Shown here piece by piece: positions 33,407-44,303 of a stretch of 64,000 nt of DNA; position 1 is the stretch's first letter; the number at the start of each line of letters is the position of its first letter. The notes under the pieces are model-generated. The model was not told the DNA's origin and searched no databases. It saw only the letters and a list, made by a program, of their open reading frames with translations. Origin of the DNA: Eurosta solidaginis (taxonomy: Eukaryota; Arthropoda; Insecta; Diptera; Tephritidae); assembly GCF_040869045.1 (NCBI RefSeq), contig NC_090321.1:93602603-93666602 (forward strand). The letters run 5' to 3'. Made by a program: the position numbers and the translations under genes.

Positions 33407-33587
33407 CAGTGTTGCCAGGTTAGCCTTTTCGAGGCTAGATTTAGCCTTTTGTTTTTGCCTTTAGCCTCGAAATTTTGGGTTTAGCTTCGTGACTTTTTTC
33501 TAGCCTTTTTTACTCCGAATGTATTTTTAATAATTTCTAAAATAAAATAATTTCAATAGTTCCTGTGAACACCTAATACCTAATAAT

Positions 33588-34860
33588 ATGAGTTCTCTAC
33601 AAAAGATTAATTCTTTTTCTGCTGAAAATTCGTTGAAAGTTTCAAAGCCAGATGCACGGTTGCCAGACCATGTTTTCATTTATTTCTGCCTTCCAGTTAA
33701 AATATTTCTTGTGCTGGGTGAAAATGATTTAAATATCGACGTGCCTTCACAAACTCTCAATATCTCTCGATAGGCTTGAATTAAGTAAGTGGCAAGTACA
33801 ATTAATACAAAAGAAATTAGTTTCATTCTTTTACTTAGTTTTCAATTCATTAAACTCCACGCTTCATCAGTTGCAAGCCTTGTCAAATTTCTTAGAGGCG
33901 CAAGTGCATTTGAAATACATACTTTTAGCTCTACTAGTGACTAGTCTTTCACTAAGTGTTTAATAACCGATGGAAATATCTAGTCATTATTATTATAAAT
34001 ATTAAACAAGAGTTTTTTTCATAAGTCGGCTGTTTCATCAACAAATAACGACAGTGCGTTTGTCAGCACTTTTCTTTTTAATGCCTCGCCTAAATTATTT
34101 CCCAGGTGAAATGACACTGTTCTCGTACATTTTTATTGACTGAGCAATTTTTTGTGGCGAGAAATCCATTCAAGTAAATTCAAAATTATATGTGGGCTAA
34201 CGAATTTGCTGCAATTTTTTTGGGCAATATTGTGAATTTTTACCTGAGTGAAAAAGGAAGAAAAGTACCAAAATCGTGGCAACTGCCTAAAAAGGACCAA
34301 AATTGAAGAAAATGGATCAGTGGACCAAATGGGGTTGGAAGGGACCATTTTTGGTCCAAATGGACCCAAAGTGGCAACCGTGGCCAGATGTATTTTCTTA
34401 CTTTGAAAAAGAGAAGTGTAGTTATTCTTCAAGTCAAATAGCATTAATAGAGCTGCAGTGGCGAAAACTTATAACTATACAATGGAAAAATGTACACTCC
34501 ACCATGAAATTTTGGTCGGAAGTCCGAGAACATAAAAATGCATTAAACGAACCTCCTTTTTTAGAACTTGTCGAATTCATATTTAGTTTTTTAGTATTAC
34601 CACTCAGTAACGCGGAGGTTGAAAGAATTTTTAGTGGCATGAAAATTCTGAAAACTAAATTAAGGAACAAACTAAAAATTAAAAGTTTAATGCGCTGCTT
34701 AATATTAGATGCTCGTTAAAACGCTTATATAATGTTGTAATGATTTTGAAATTACCGATGATCTCATATCTATGGTAAATAGCCAAACTTTATACGCAGA
34801 CCTAAGCTCTTCTGATTCTTCAGACGGGGAATATTTTATATACATAATTAGTTTGTAATA
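33588..34860 (+). pseudogene. hAT transposase remnant (dimerisation domain kept)
   Basis: The 5' piece (ATG 33588, LQKINSFSAENSLKVSKPD) is split by the nested element. It continues in frame at 34391 with VFSYFEKEKCSYSS, FWSEVREHKNA and the hAT C-terminal block (FLVLPLSNAEVERIFSGMK, ILKTKLRNKLK). A stop at 34717 is followed, after a shift, by an acidic tail (CCNDFEITDDL; SSSDSSDGEYF) also seen in copy B. Most of the catalytic region is missing, so this was already an internally deleted copy. Confidence 0.7.
33655..34382 (+). mobile_element. hAT-type non-autonomous element G, copy 2, nested
   Basis: 728 bp with ends CACGGTTGCCAG and GTGGCAACCGTG and the perfect 8-bp duplication GCCAGATG (33647-33654 and 34383-34390). 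Homologous to 17370-18293. The window ORF starting at 34303 begins in this element and is not a real start. Confidence 0.85.
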
Positions 34861-35382
34861 CTTTTTTTTGTATATACACATATGCAATCATTTAAAGTAA
34901 TTCCATGTGCTAGTCAAGGAAAATGTGCCTGATATGTTTTGAAACAAGAAGTTATGTTTATAAGTTTTTATTTTCAAATGTGTAAACTAAAATAAAAAAA
35001 AAATTTTATGAATTAACCAAAAAAATGTCTGTCCTTTTTTTAGCTGCTTTTTTTCTAAATTTAGCTTTTTCTAACCTTTTTTTTTGCCAATCTAGCTTCT
35101 TTTTTTCATCACCTGGCATCACTGATTATTATTCTCTTTCGTTTAGTATTTGCTGAACAAGCAGAGTATCAACATCAGAGGAGGGTATTGTTTATTTGCA
35201 TGTTTCCAAACAGATATTTTGCAAACCAATGCCTCTGCCATAATGTTTTAATAGTTAAATATAAGCAATATATTTTGTTTAAATTTTTTGTTACACCCGA
35301 GCAATAAAATATTATTTTTATTTCTTGAGTGTTAGCAAACATGCGTACATACGCCCAGCCTCACTGCTTTTTCACCAACTAC

Positions 35383-36358
35383 CCACTGATGACCTGATAT
35401 GAAACTTCTCGCTCTCGGGGAGCGCGTGAAAATGTAAATTTTTTATGATATTGGCCATAGATACCATCATGTTCAAAATCAAATTTGGGCATTTCAGGAA
35501 AACTGTCGGTTATTTTACATGGTAAAGGTTTAATTTACGATTTTCACCGAAAATTTACTCAAGATTGTCAAATTGGATATTAAAAAACTCAAATTTTTGT
35601 CAGGATTACAAATCCGAAGAAAAAAATAACTCTTTTTCACCCGTGGAAAATTTATCAGTGACAACACCTTTCATCGAAGGGCTGCACACGAAGCGGGTTT
35701 TGGTAGCAACTTTCCATTGGTGAAAAAGTCAGCTTCTTAGTCTTCGCATTGATATAAATGCATGCATAAAGGCCATGATTTTGTGGAGCGTTGCGAAATT
35801 CCATTTCTGACAGCTGAGATAAATTGTAGGTATACGTATAGGTTAACTCAACATGTTTCATTAGCAGCCTTTTGCGGACGACAACTGATGTAATTTCGTA
35901 ATTCTTAAACATTCTTTGCGTTTTTATTGTATGTGGATATACATATGTATGTACATAAACGTTTTGGTCGCATCAAAGTGAAAAAAGGGGCTAGTCGTTC
36001 ATTGTTATCTTATGGCGGTGCCAGAGCAACAAAGCAAAGCAACGCAATCGAAATATATTATTTCATATTTTTTCACTTATCTACCTCTATCTAAATATTT
36101 CTACAAAACTTTGCCTTTTTTATAAATTTTAGTGAGTTTTTATCAGCTTACTTGCTGATTTATTTGGAAATAATGAAACCGAACGGATTTCTTGGTGGTT
36201 TTTATTTGCGTATTTTAGGCAATTCTATAGTCATCAAGACCCATTCTTGGAAACGAATGAACTTTTGTTTACAATTGAATGAATAGACAGCTGATTTCAA
36301 GCCCCATTCCTGGAAACGAATTGAGAGAGAATGAATGTTTCGTATCAGGTCATCAGTG
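35383..36358. mobile_element. hAT-like non-autonomous element
   Basis: Ends CACTGATGACCTGATATGAA and its inverse TTCGTATCAGGTCATCAGTG, with 8-bp flanks CCAACTAC (35375-35382 and 36359-36366). The 976-bp interior has no credible frame. A short duplicated block (CCCATTCYTGGAAACGAAT) lies at 36241 and 36303. Confidence 0.75.
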
Positions 36359-36366
36359 CCAACTAC

Positions 36367-36929
36367 TAAATCACTATGAGTTTCATGATTTTACTCTTAC
36401 TAATACAGCCACAATTTCAATTTTAGTGACCCATGAACCAATAAACAGATCCCGCATTAAAAAAAGAGAGAGCAAAAAATCATAGTGGGCTGGGAAATAA
36501 ATTTTCTCGGCGTGGCACCACGCTTTTGACAACATATTTCATTGCTTACGTATGGTTCAGACTTTATTCCAATCGAGGTATTTTGTTCCACTCTTACCTC
36601 CTACTACATTTTTTATCTCAAAGGTTTTGTGGGTGGAGTTGAAAACTAAATAGTATTACTACATAATATCTTTCGGTTGAAGTTTTCATTGCATACGTAT
36701 GAAAATCTGATTGTTTACAAGTGACGATTAGATTAAATGACGGGAATTCATTGTTCGTGTCTTAAGGCATGTTAGTTCACATTTTACTCACAGTTTTTGT
36801 ACTTTTTTCGTACGGAATGAGAATAGGAGTAAAATGTAAGCAAAAAATGTGTCCAGACGCGATCTGTAAATCCCGCCAAAAATTCAACATACAGCACTTT
36901 TGCAGTTTTATATAAAAATGAAGTATGTT
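36367..36929. other. No gene seen
   Basis: No supported frame or repeat in this spacer. Confidence 0.4.
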
Positions 36930-37478
36930 GAGTCATTGAGGGCAGCTAACCCTGGTTTGCGATAACAGTCGCCTATTAAGAGCACCAAGCAAGGTCAAAG
37001 CTTCCTCCAACTGTCTCTCTCAACTCAGTGAAGGTATTCTCTTTCCTCTGTTTACAAACGACCAGAGCGTATTCGTTCATCCGCATAACATGACCTAGCT
37101 AGCGAAGCTTTCTGTTTTAATGTGCTGCACTATCGTCATATCTGCGAAAAGCTCATCATTATACCTCCTTCGATGCTCGCCGTCCACATCACGGATAGGA
37201 CTATAAATCGTCCGGAGAACTTTTCTTTCGACAGGTACAATGAGTGACTTATAGAGCGAGAATTTTGTTCGTCGAGAGAGAACTTTACTTTTCAATTGCT
37301 TAAAGAAGCACTTGTTGGCAAGAGTCATTCTCCGTTTGATTTCTAGGCTGACATTGCTTTTTCTTTTAATGCTGCTTCCCAAATAGACGAAATTCTTCAT
37401 AGTCTCGAATATATATCCGTCAACAGTGACGTGGCTACAAAGGCCGCGATGACAGCATGTACTTCGTCTTGTCCACAT
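36930..37478 (-). pseudogene. RTE-like LINE 3' coding remnant
   Basis: The minus strand reads FVYLGSSIKRKSNVSLEIK, RRMTLANKCFF, SRRTKFSLYKSLIVPV, ERKVLRTIYSPI and, after a stop, LGHVMRMNEYAL. This follows the end of RTE-type LINE polymerases (…EFVYLG…EI-RRI…LYK-L…PVL…ERK-LR-IYG…LGHV-RM…). The usual segment between PVL and ERK is deleted. Stops and the gap mean it is dead. Confidence 0.65.
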
Positions 37479-37529
37479 TTACTGCAAGACCCACTTTTTT
37501 GTGCTTATAGGAGCAATAATTAATCATCC

Positions 37530-37640
37530 TATACGTTTTATGCCATGCATCTAATAAGGCTGAGAAACATTTCATGGCAAAAACACAATCGAAGGGATTG
37601 CCAAGTCACCAAATCAATTTGATGTTAGTTGTTCGCCCGC
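37530..37640 (-). mobile_element. Degenerate SINE fragment
   Basis: TTTTATGCCATGCATC, CATTTCATGGCAAAAACACA and GGGATTGCCAAGTCACCAAAT follow the order of the SINE middle (compare 30357-30450). Ends are lost. Confidence 0.4.
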
Positions 37641-37922
37641 TTTCAAAAAGGGAGAAAAAATATACTCCAAAAATTTAGTTTTTACTTCGGCGTAGTCGTT
37701 TACTCAGGTAATAGTTTCAAATACTCCGAACACTGATAGCGAAATATGAGAGAAATGTAATAAATCGAAAAACTTCAAAAGCGCTACGTCATCAAACTTT
37801 TTTTCGAATCCGATTACAAATACAACAATTCCGGAATGCTAGGTCTTGGCTCATTTGTTTATGTTAGTGACCGCTGGTCTAGATCTTACGAGAAATGGGT
37901 GAATGAGGTATCCGAGAGTGTC

Positions 37923-38114
37923 ATGGCGCAACGATACAAGGTGGCAGCCTACCTACCATACCTACAAACATAAATAAAAATTTAATGTATTTTGTTTTTG
38001 TAAATTCGATGAACAAATGCCAAAACGTACTGCGCCGGAAGTTGATGTATCAAATCAAATAAAAAAAGTTTATAATCAGCTGTCCCATGCTGCCACTTTG
38101 TATCGTTGCGCCAT
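37923..38114 (-). mobile_element. MITE family B, copy 2
   Basis: 192 bp, reverse of 22589-22779, ends ATGGCGCAACGATACAAGGT and ACTTTGTATCGTTGCGCCAT. Flanks CGAGAGTGTC and GGAGAGTATA agree at 7 of 10 positions. Confidence 0.75.
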
Positions 38115-38422
38115 GGAGAGTATAAAATCAGCGTAAGCTGAGGAATAATTCATCATTTTGGTTCAGTGTTGCCAGAACAAAATTTCTTTGGGGCTAGGAT
38201 CTAGAAAAAAGGGCTAGAAAGAGCTGAATTTCCTCAAGAAAATCCAAAACCCGTTGCAAAAAGAGCCAAAAGTATATGTATATTTTTCAATGTAATTTTT
38301 CACATTTATTTCAAAGCAAACTTAAACAACGTTATAAAAAAGGTACAGTAAAATAAAAAATAAAAATAAAAATAAAGTATAAGAGATGTACGTAAATAAT
38401 AGTGTTTTTACTTCCTTTATAT

Positions 38423-38885
38423 TAGGTCGGTTGAATGTTTGTCCGCTTTTCATACAAATCTTGCAATCGATTTTTAAGTAACTTCTCATTGAGCTACAAA
38501 CGCGAAACTTTACACAAAGGTTAGAGCACCGTGACAATGCAACAAAAGGAAAAAATCCGTTAGTTGACGCACGGATCGAAATAGTTAGATAAGATTTCGC
38601 AAATTTTCAAACCAGCTTTTAAGTAACTCCTCGATGAGCTAGAGACTTGAAATTTCAAACTTAATTCAGAGCTCGATGCCAGCCAATGACACCATACAAA
38701 AAGATTCGCTAGGGGGCGCAAGGGATGAGATACTTAGAAAAATCGTACGAAACAGAGGGAATTTTGGGATTGATTTTTATGTAAGTTCTCATTGAGCTAC
38801 AACTGCAAAACTTCCCAGATAGGATAAGACGCCGAAAAAATTTAAGAAAAGGAGAAAAAATTCCGTTAAGTGGCGCACGGATCGG
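38423..38885 (-). repeat. ~150-bp tandem-repeat element, reverse copy
   Basis: ATTAGGTCGGTTGAATGT at the left is the inverse of the end at 32576-32596. Units follow with TTTTAAGTAACTTCTCATTG and GGCGCACGGATCG. Three units. Confidence 0.75.
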
Positions 38886-39744
38886 AAAAATTATAAAATT
38901 AGATTAGAAGTCAGAGTCTGACTGTAGTCAGAAGTCAGAGTCTAATTTTTCACCTTGTATAACAGTTGTTATATCAAATTAAAAAAAAATAGAATTCAGC
39001 CCTTCAAATAAGAGGAAAGAGCGCACCACGACCACATTCGTTAACAAAAGAAAAGAAAATTTAGAAATGTAGAATTTCAAACTTCGAAAGCCGATATCTT
39101 TTTTTGGAGGCTAACTTCGAAAAACGGAGATAGTACTTTGTTTATTTAAGCCTCAATCTCTACAAAAAAGTGGGTTTTGTCCAATACCCAGAAAAAAACT
39201 TGATTTTGTCGCATAGTGTTATTATTATAAATACGAAACAACAGATTTGACTACTTATTTACTTTGACTTCCCCTATTCATGATATTTGGCATATCTTTA
39301 TTAAATTTTCAATGCAAACCCTGCAATTTTTCCTCCAAAAATATCATGAGTTTCAGGTCTAAGTATAATAAGAAGTTGCAATAAATATTGAAAGTGCTAT
39401 AACTTATTTGTTTATTATTTTAGTAATATGATTTAAAAGCAACATTTTCTTGAATTTTTAAGTATTTTCGTTTGGTAAGGAAAAAAGGATACTTAAATTT
39501 GTTAGCTGACCTAATCATGTGAAAACGACTTCATAACTTAAAAGCACATTAAACGGAAATGTGAAGCTTCTCAAGGCCAAAATAATGACAATTTTAAAAA
39601 TCGGACGTCAAATAACCAAGTTACAACGAAAAAACCTTTTCGGTGGTATTACGAAGGATCAAAAAAAAATTTTTTTTCCCAAACCCTCTCAACATAATCT
39701 TTAAATTTAGGGCGGACATTAGCAACTTTTTTTTGTATGGGGAC
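38886..39744. other. Unassigned interior of hAT B
   Basis: AT-rich. A short imperfect repeat AGAAGTCAGAGTCTRA lies near 38908 and 38929. No supported coding frame. Confidence 0.4.
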
Positions 39745-39900
39745 CAACACAGTCTAGTGCACACGGACTGAGATATTTAGAAAAATCAATCGGAACGGAG
39801 GGAATTTTGGGATTGATTTTTATGTAAGTTCTCATTGAGCTAGAAGCGTAAAACTTAACAGATAGGTTAATACACCGAGAAAATATAAGAAAAGGAGAAA
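39745..39900 (-). repeat. ~150-bp repeat unit, reverse
   Basis: One unit with GTAAGTTCTCATTGAGCTAG and ATATAAGAAAAGGAGAAA, directly adjoining the foldback MITE. Confidence 0.65.
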
Positions 39901-40193
39901 ATAAAAATAAAATAAAAATATTTGAAGCACTTCGTTTATATAAATGGACAAAAAACAGCGAAAAATATCTCCTTATATTGATCGACTAATAATATCTCCT
40001 TTACTACCAATTTTCCAATCCAAATAATGTGCGCTCCACTTTTATATTTTTACTTCTCATAAATATTTTTGCAATTTCTATGTCAAAATTTAAAAATCAA
40101 AGTTTAGCAAGTTATATAAGGCGACATTTTTCGGTGATTTTTGTCCATTTATATAAAGGAAGTGCTTAAAATTTTTTAATTTTATTTTTATCA
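39896..40193. mobile_element. Foldback MITE family F, copy 2
   Basis: Arms AAGCACTTCGTTTATATAAA and TTTATATAAAGGAAGTGCTT are inverted. The right arm (AAATATTTTTGCAATTTCTA) matches 25453-25841; part of the left arm is deleted. Confidence 0.7.
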
Positions 40194-40478
40194 TAGTTCA
40201 TTTTATATTTTTCAATAACAAAAATAGGTTTTTTAACTTTTGTTTTGCCATTTGACGGTAAGGAATCGTTAAAAAGTAGTAAGTATTTTTCACACTACTA
40301 TAATGAAGGCACGGCTATAGGTTCGCCGACTTGCCAAAATGTTGACCGACGAAAATTAATTTACATTTTTTCCAATCCTTTATTAAATTCTTAACGTTCT
40401 AAGGGTGTACGAATCACCATTGAAATACACGTGTGCGATATTCAAGCTTATGTTAGGACGAGATATATTTGAAGGGCC

Positions 40479-41010
40479 TTAGACTTCAAAATCTAAGATT
40501 TCCTCCTCAGAAGATGAATTATTATTTTTGCTACACTCATAAATATTTTTTGTGTTCATTAATTTTAAGAGATCGTTGTTTATTTCAAAGTCATGACAAC
40601 ATTTATTCAGTCGTTTAAGACCACTCCTTATTGTCAGAAGCGAATTCAACATAACTAAACTCATTTTGTTTCTGCGTTTGCTTTTAATCAAACTCATTTT
40701 TGATTTATACTGTTTAACATCAAACCAAAAACTTAATGTTGAAGTCACATTTTTCCCAATTTGAGGATAGATATTTTTCCACTTCATTTGTAATCTCGTC
40801 ATTTCATCAGTGCTATACTTGTTTTTCTTCATTTGTGAAATATGAAAACCTTTGAGGTTTTACAATTCTCAATGTGTTTTCAACCGAAAAGAAATCTATT
40901 TTGCTAAGCGTTTCTATATTGTGCTGCAAGCGTTGCCTTAATTGCTTTAATTTAATTATGAAGTCGCGACATACATACATTACGCATCTTTCTTTCAATG
41001 AATTCGTTCA
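40479..41010 (-). pseudogene. hAT H transposase remnant, copy B
   Basis: Minus-strand pieces read IETLSKIDFFSVENTLRIVK, RFSYF, then MKWKNIYPQIGKNVTSTLSF and CCHDFEINNDLLKLM with a Ser/Glu-rich tail. They parallel copy A piece by piece (SFSAENSLKVSKPD; VFSYF; IELQWRKLITIQWKN; CCNDFEI). The block with LSNAEVERIFS, conserved in copy A, is deleted here. At least one frame change separates the pieces. Confidence 0.65.
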
Positions 41011-41823
41011 TACATTTACCTAATTTTTGAATTCGTATATATTCTTCAAAGGTTTAATAAAATAAGGTACGGGAGACAAACATTTATTATAATATATCCA
41101 ATATACATCATTTATTATAATCTAAAATTTAAGAGTCGAAACTCTTAGAAGGGGACACGCTGTTGGACAAGCTGGAAAGCAAATATACAACCTAATGACA
41201 CAGTTTAACGACTAAAGTTTTTGTTATCAGTTGAGTATCGAGTTGCCACATAATACATAACGAAACAAATAAAATAAAACTTCGACACACATAAAACACG
41301 TTACAAATTTCACAATACGTATTGCCGAAATAGATGGAGACAAAAAGAGGCAAACATTTTAAAGAGGGCCAAAAAAAGAGCTAGGGGCTAAACCGGAATT
41401 TTTGGATCTAAAAGCAAAAAAAGGGCTAGATCTGGCTCCAAAATAACCAAAATGGCAACACTGGTTTGGTTTAAACACGCTGTTAGTGAAGTATAAAGGA
41501 GATATTGCTATACTGAATATTTGAGTTATTTATTCGACAGTTCAGCGAATCGAACGATAGCAGACGACCATAGGTAGATTTTAGACATTTAGGCGGCCAT
41601 AATTGAATTTCTGAAAGTTACCACAATTACAAAAAAAAAAAAAGCACTACCACAGCTTAAGGATAGACAGGGGAACAATAATTATACCCCTTCCCATTCA
41701 TCGCATACCTGGCGTTAGCTGTCAAGTAATCGGAACTTAGCTCTTTCTGAAACGCGTGTTATAGTTTTTTTTAACCTATGTGAAATCGCATGTTTTAACG
41801 TGAATATTTTAAGTTTTAAGACA

Positions 41824-42020
41824 ATTGAATTGAGTAATTGCGATGGATTCTGATATTGCAGGTAAATACTAACATTATTAATGGTGCTTGTGATTTTTAA
41901 AAGTTATAAATTGATATGAATTGAATTGAATTGAGTAATTGCGATGGATTCTGATATTTCAGGTAAATACTAACATTATTAATGGTGCTTGTGATGTTTA
42001 AAAGTTATAAATTGATAAAG
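41824..42020 (+). repeat. 101-bp tandem duplication with ATG and splice donor
   Basis: TTGAATTGAGTAATTGCG at 41825 and 41926 starts two near-identical units. Each contains ATGGATTCTGATATT followed by G/T-CAG|GTAAATAC, that is a short start exon next to a donor-like site. No downstream coding exon is identified. Confidence 0.6.
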
Positions 42021-42029
42021 AACCTATTT

Positions 42030-43960
42030 TATTTAGGATGTTAAAAAAAAATTGTTTTTTAAATTTTTTGTATTCAAAATCAGTTTTGTTATGTTTCCAA
42101 GTTCGTCAAAGTGAAAATTAGTTTTGAACATGGTACTTGGCACAATTAGCTTGCAAAATGGGGGTTAGATACACCCTTGTTGCTGTACAACAAGAAAAAT
42201 AGCCTCACTGCGCAGGTATTTTTTTAGTGTTGCGAAGTGTAATATCTTTTTTTTAATATAACCGATTAATTACACAAATTATTATAATTTTTCATTTATT
42301 AGACAGTTTTAAGAAGATTTAGGCAATAAAATATTTTTGGCCGCCTAAAACTTGAGACGGTGCAAAATAATCAAGTTTCCCAAGTTACAATACGAATGTG
42401 TGGATAAACAAAAATAAAAAGGTGGCGGAAGGGTGACAATTGTTTTTGCAATTCTCTGGTATAGTTAGTGTCAAAAACGCACTGTGCCACAAGTTGAAGT
42501 GTTAAAGCAGCTACCAATTAGCTCCTTACTTCCACCAACTGCCACGTAAAACTGTTTAGCTAGTTAAAGCTTTTTTTCCAGTTCGCTAGCAAAAAGAGGT
42601 GCCTTTCATTACCTGTTTCGCACATTTTTGTTCACAGTTACGATTTGCACGGTTTTTTATAATGCAGAAAACAATATACAATAAAGACACTAAAACAACA
42701 AAATATTTTATCATTTTGTATATTTTTTTATTCCGTGGATTGTACTATACTTTTAAATTAATTGTATTTTTGCGCTTTCTGATTTTAGCTACGCAATTAA
42801 TTTGCGGTGGTAGAAGAATCAAAAGTACAAAAAGTAGAAAAGGAGTTATAAATAAAAATTTACAAAGTGCAAGATATCTGGATGCGATAAAACCTCAAAC
42901 CTTCAATGCGGACCGCTGACGATAAGCTGTCATGGGTTTTGAAATTGTCCGCTACACGTTCTATGAACTTGATTTTCTATTAACTCATTTTCTATATATA
43001 ATAATATAATATACAATAACTTGTTAAATATGCATTTTACAAAAATAATTTACTTTTTCCAAGTACTTGTAATGGGGAATTTTTCGGCTGTGCCTCATAT
43101 TTTGCATGAATGGAGCTGAACAATAATCTAATGAGATTTAGAACATTCCAGAAATTTGAAGAATCAATTGTTTGGGATATATATTTTATATAAAACCGAT
43201 ATTGACGGTTTTGTCAGGTAACAATGCATACTTTAATGAGTAAGCATCCTGTGAAATGTAAAATGAGGGAGAAATGGCGAAAACCCCTTATCTGAACGAA
43301 TAATCGGTTGTATTGGATATATAATATATATATTTTTTCAGGTAATAATGTAAGCTATAGACATACGTTAGCATATCCAAAAATTTTAAGCTTCTAACTG
43401 TTAAACTGAGAAAGAAATTACGTAAAAATACAGCCTTATATGCATGCATCCTGTGAAATTTCAAGCTTCCAACTTATAAAATAAGGAAGAAATGATGAAA
43501 ATTGTCCGATCTGGTTGGTTCCAAAAAATTATCAATCGGACACCCAAATAAACCCGCTCACCGAACTTCACCAACATATCTCAAAAAATGAGGGGCTAGT
43601 TTGCGTTCGAACAGACAAACGGACATGGTTAAACAAACTCAGCTTGTCATCCCGATAATTTCGGAAAAGGATACGGTCGGCCAAAACAACTGAATGCAGC
43701 GTCGGCTTCAGGAACATTGATATTTTTGCAGGAAACTTCATGAAGGGGGATTTTAGGATGCAAAACAATTTTAGTGAAAATCGCAAGTATTGGAGATACT
43801 TTTTTCAAAGCAGTCGGTCTAATATACAAACATACTATATGCTTAGGTATATATTTATATACGTATCAACATAAACGATAAGCGCATAATCATGGTGTCC
43901 CTGCCGTCGTGAATCACACTGAATTTCAATTGTGGCAATCTACTGTAGAATTATAACATC
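42030..43960. other. No gene confirmed; probable repeat remnants
   Basis: 42599-42919 is open but hydrophobic and basic with no recognisable domain. At 43227 and 43447 a motif GCATCCTGTGAAAT-x-AAR recurs. 43600-43670 (CAGACAAACGGACATGGTTA) looks like the reverse GTCY region of a DINE-like element. Confidence 0.4.
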
Positions 43961-44090
43961 TAACTACGCACACATACATATATGGACCTTTGTACTTACA
44001 AAAGGGTGGACCTTATACGTCAAATAAACGAATTTTTCAGGGCTCAGTTCTTCAGTGGGCAATACCTCGGTCTAAAATATCACAGTTATA

Positions 44091-44299
44091 TTTTGGTCCC
44101 GATAGGGGACGAAAAGCGGTGCCACACGGGGGTTGAAGTGAAAATTGCTCTGTTGGTACTAAAAAAAATGGGATTTTCAATACCAAAAATCGATAGTACT
44201 ATAGTTGGCGATACCACGCATAAATTTTGTTCACGACTGGAAACATCTAAGTCGGGTTGTACAGAGATCAAAGTTCAGATTTCCCTATAAAGACTCAAT
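44091..44299. repeat. Inverted-repeat partners of 48121-48300
   Basis: ATCAAAGTTCAGATTTCCCT (44267) is mirrored by AGAGAAATCTGAACTTTGAT near 48250. CCAAAAATCG...TTGGCGATACCA is mirrored near 48147-48196, and ATTTTGGTCCCGAT near 48280-48297. The order is C-A-B then A'-B'-C'. The frame at 43982-44290 overlaps this and is not recognised. Confidence 0.5.
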
Positions 44300-44303
44300 A
44301 TAT

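Larger units (their letters stand above)
33407..35124 (+). mobile_element. hAT element H, copy A
   Basis: Ends CAGTGTTGCCAGGT and ACCTGGCATCACTG, flanked by the perfect 8-bp repeat ATTATTAT (33399-33406 and 35125-35132). Contains a damaged transposase frame and a nested hAT-type element at 33655-34382. T-rich AGCCTTTT repeats lie near each end. Confidence 0.85.
38164..41463 (-). mobile_element. hAT element H, copy B
   Basis: Ends CAGTGTTGCCAG and TGGCAACACTG with 8-bp flanks TTTTGGTT (38156-38163) and GTTTGGTT (41464-41471). Coding is on the minus strand. It has taken up a ~150-bp-repeat element (38423-38885, 39745-39900) and a foldback MITE (39896-40193). Confidence 0.75.
37860..41565 (+). 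mobile_element. Old LTR relic carrying MITE B2 and hAT B
   Basis: GAGAGTATAAAATCAGCGTAAG (38116) is a promoter block like the one at 31155. After hAT B, GTGAAGTATAAAGGAG and GAGTTATTTATTCGACAGTT (near 41487 and 41523) match the LTR 3' region, ending near CGAATCGAAC. The left border is uncertain. Confidence 0.45.

Noticed and set aside
34303..34390. ATG at 34303 as start of the hAT frame
   Set aside because: It lies in the nested element G, which ends at 34382; the hAT frame only resumes at 34391.
42599..42919. 106-codon hydrophobic ORF
   Set aside because: No start context, domain, promoter or repeat support; its composition fits AT-rich chance translation.
43982..44290. 102-codon ORF before LTR copy 1
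   Set aside because: It overlaps the inverted-repeat blocks and has no recognised domain.
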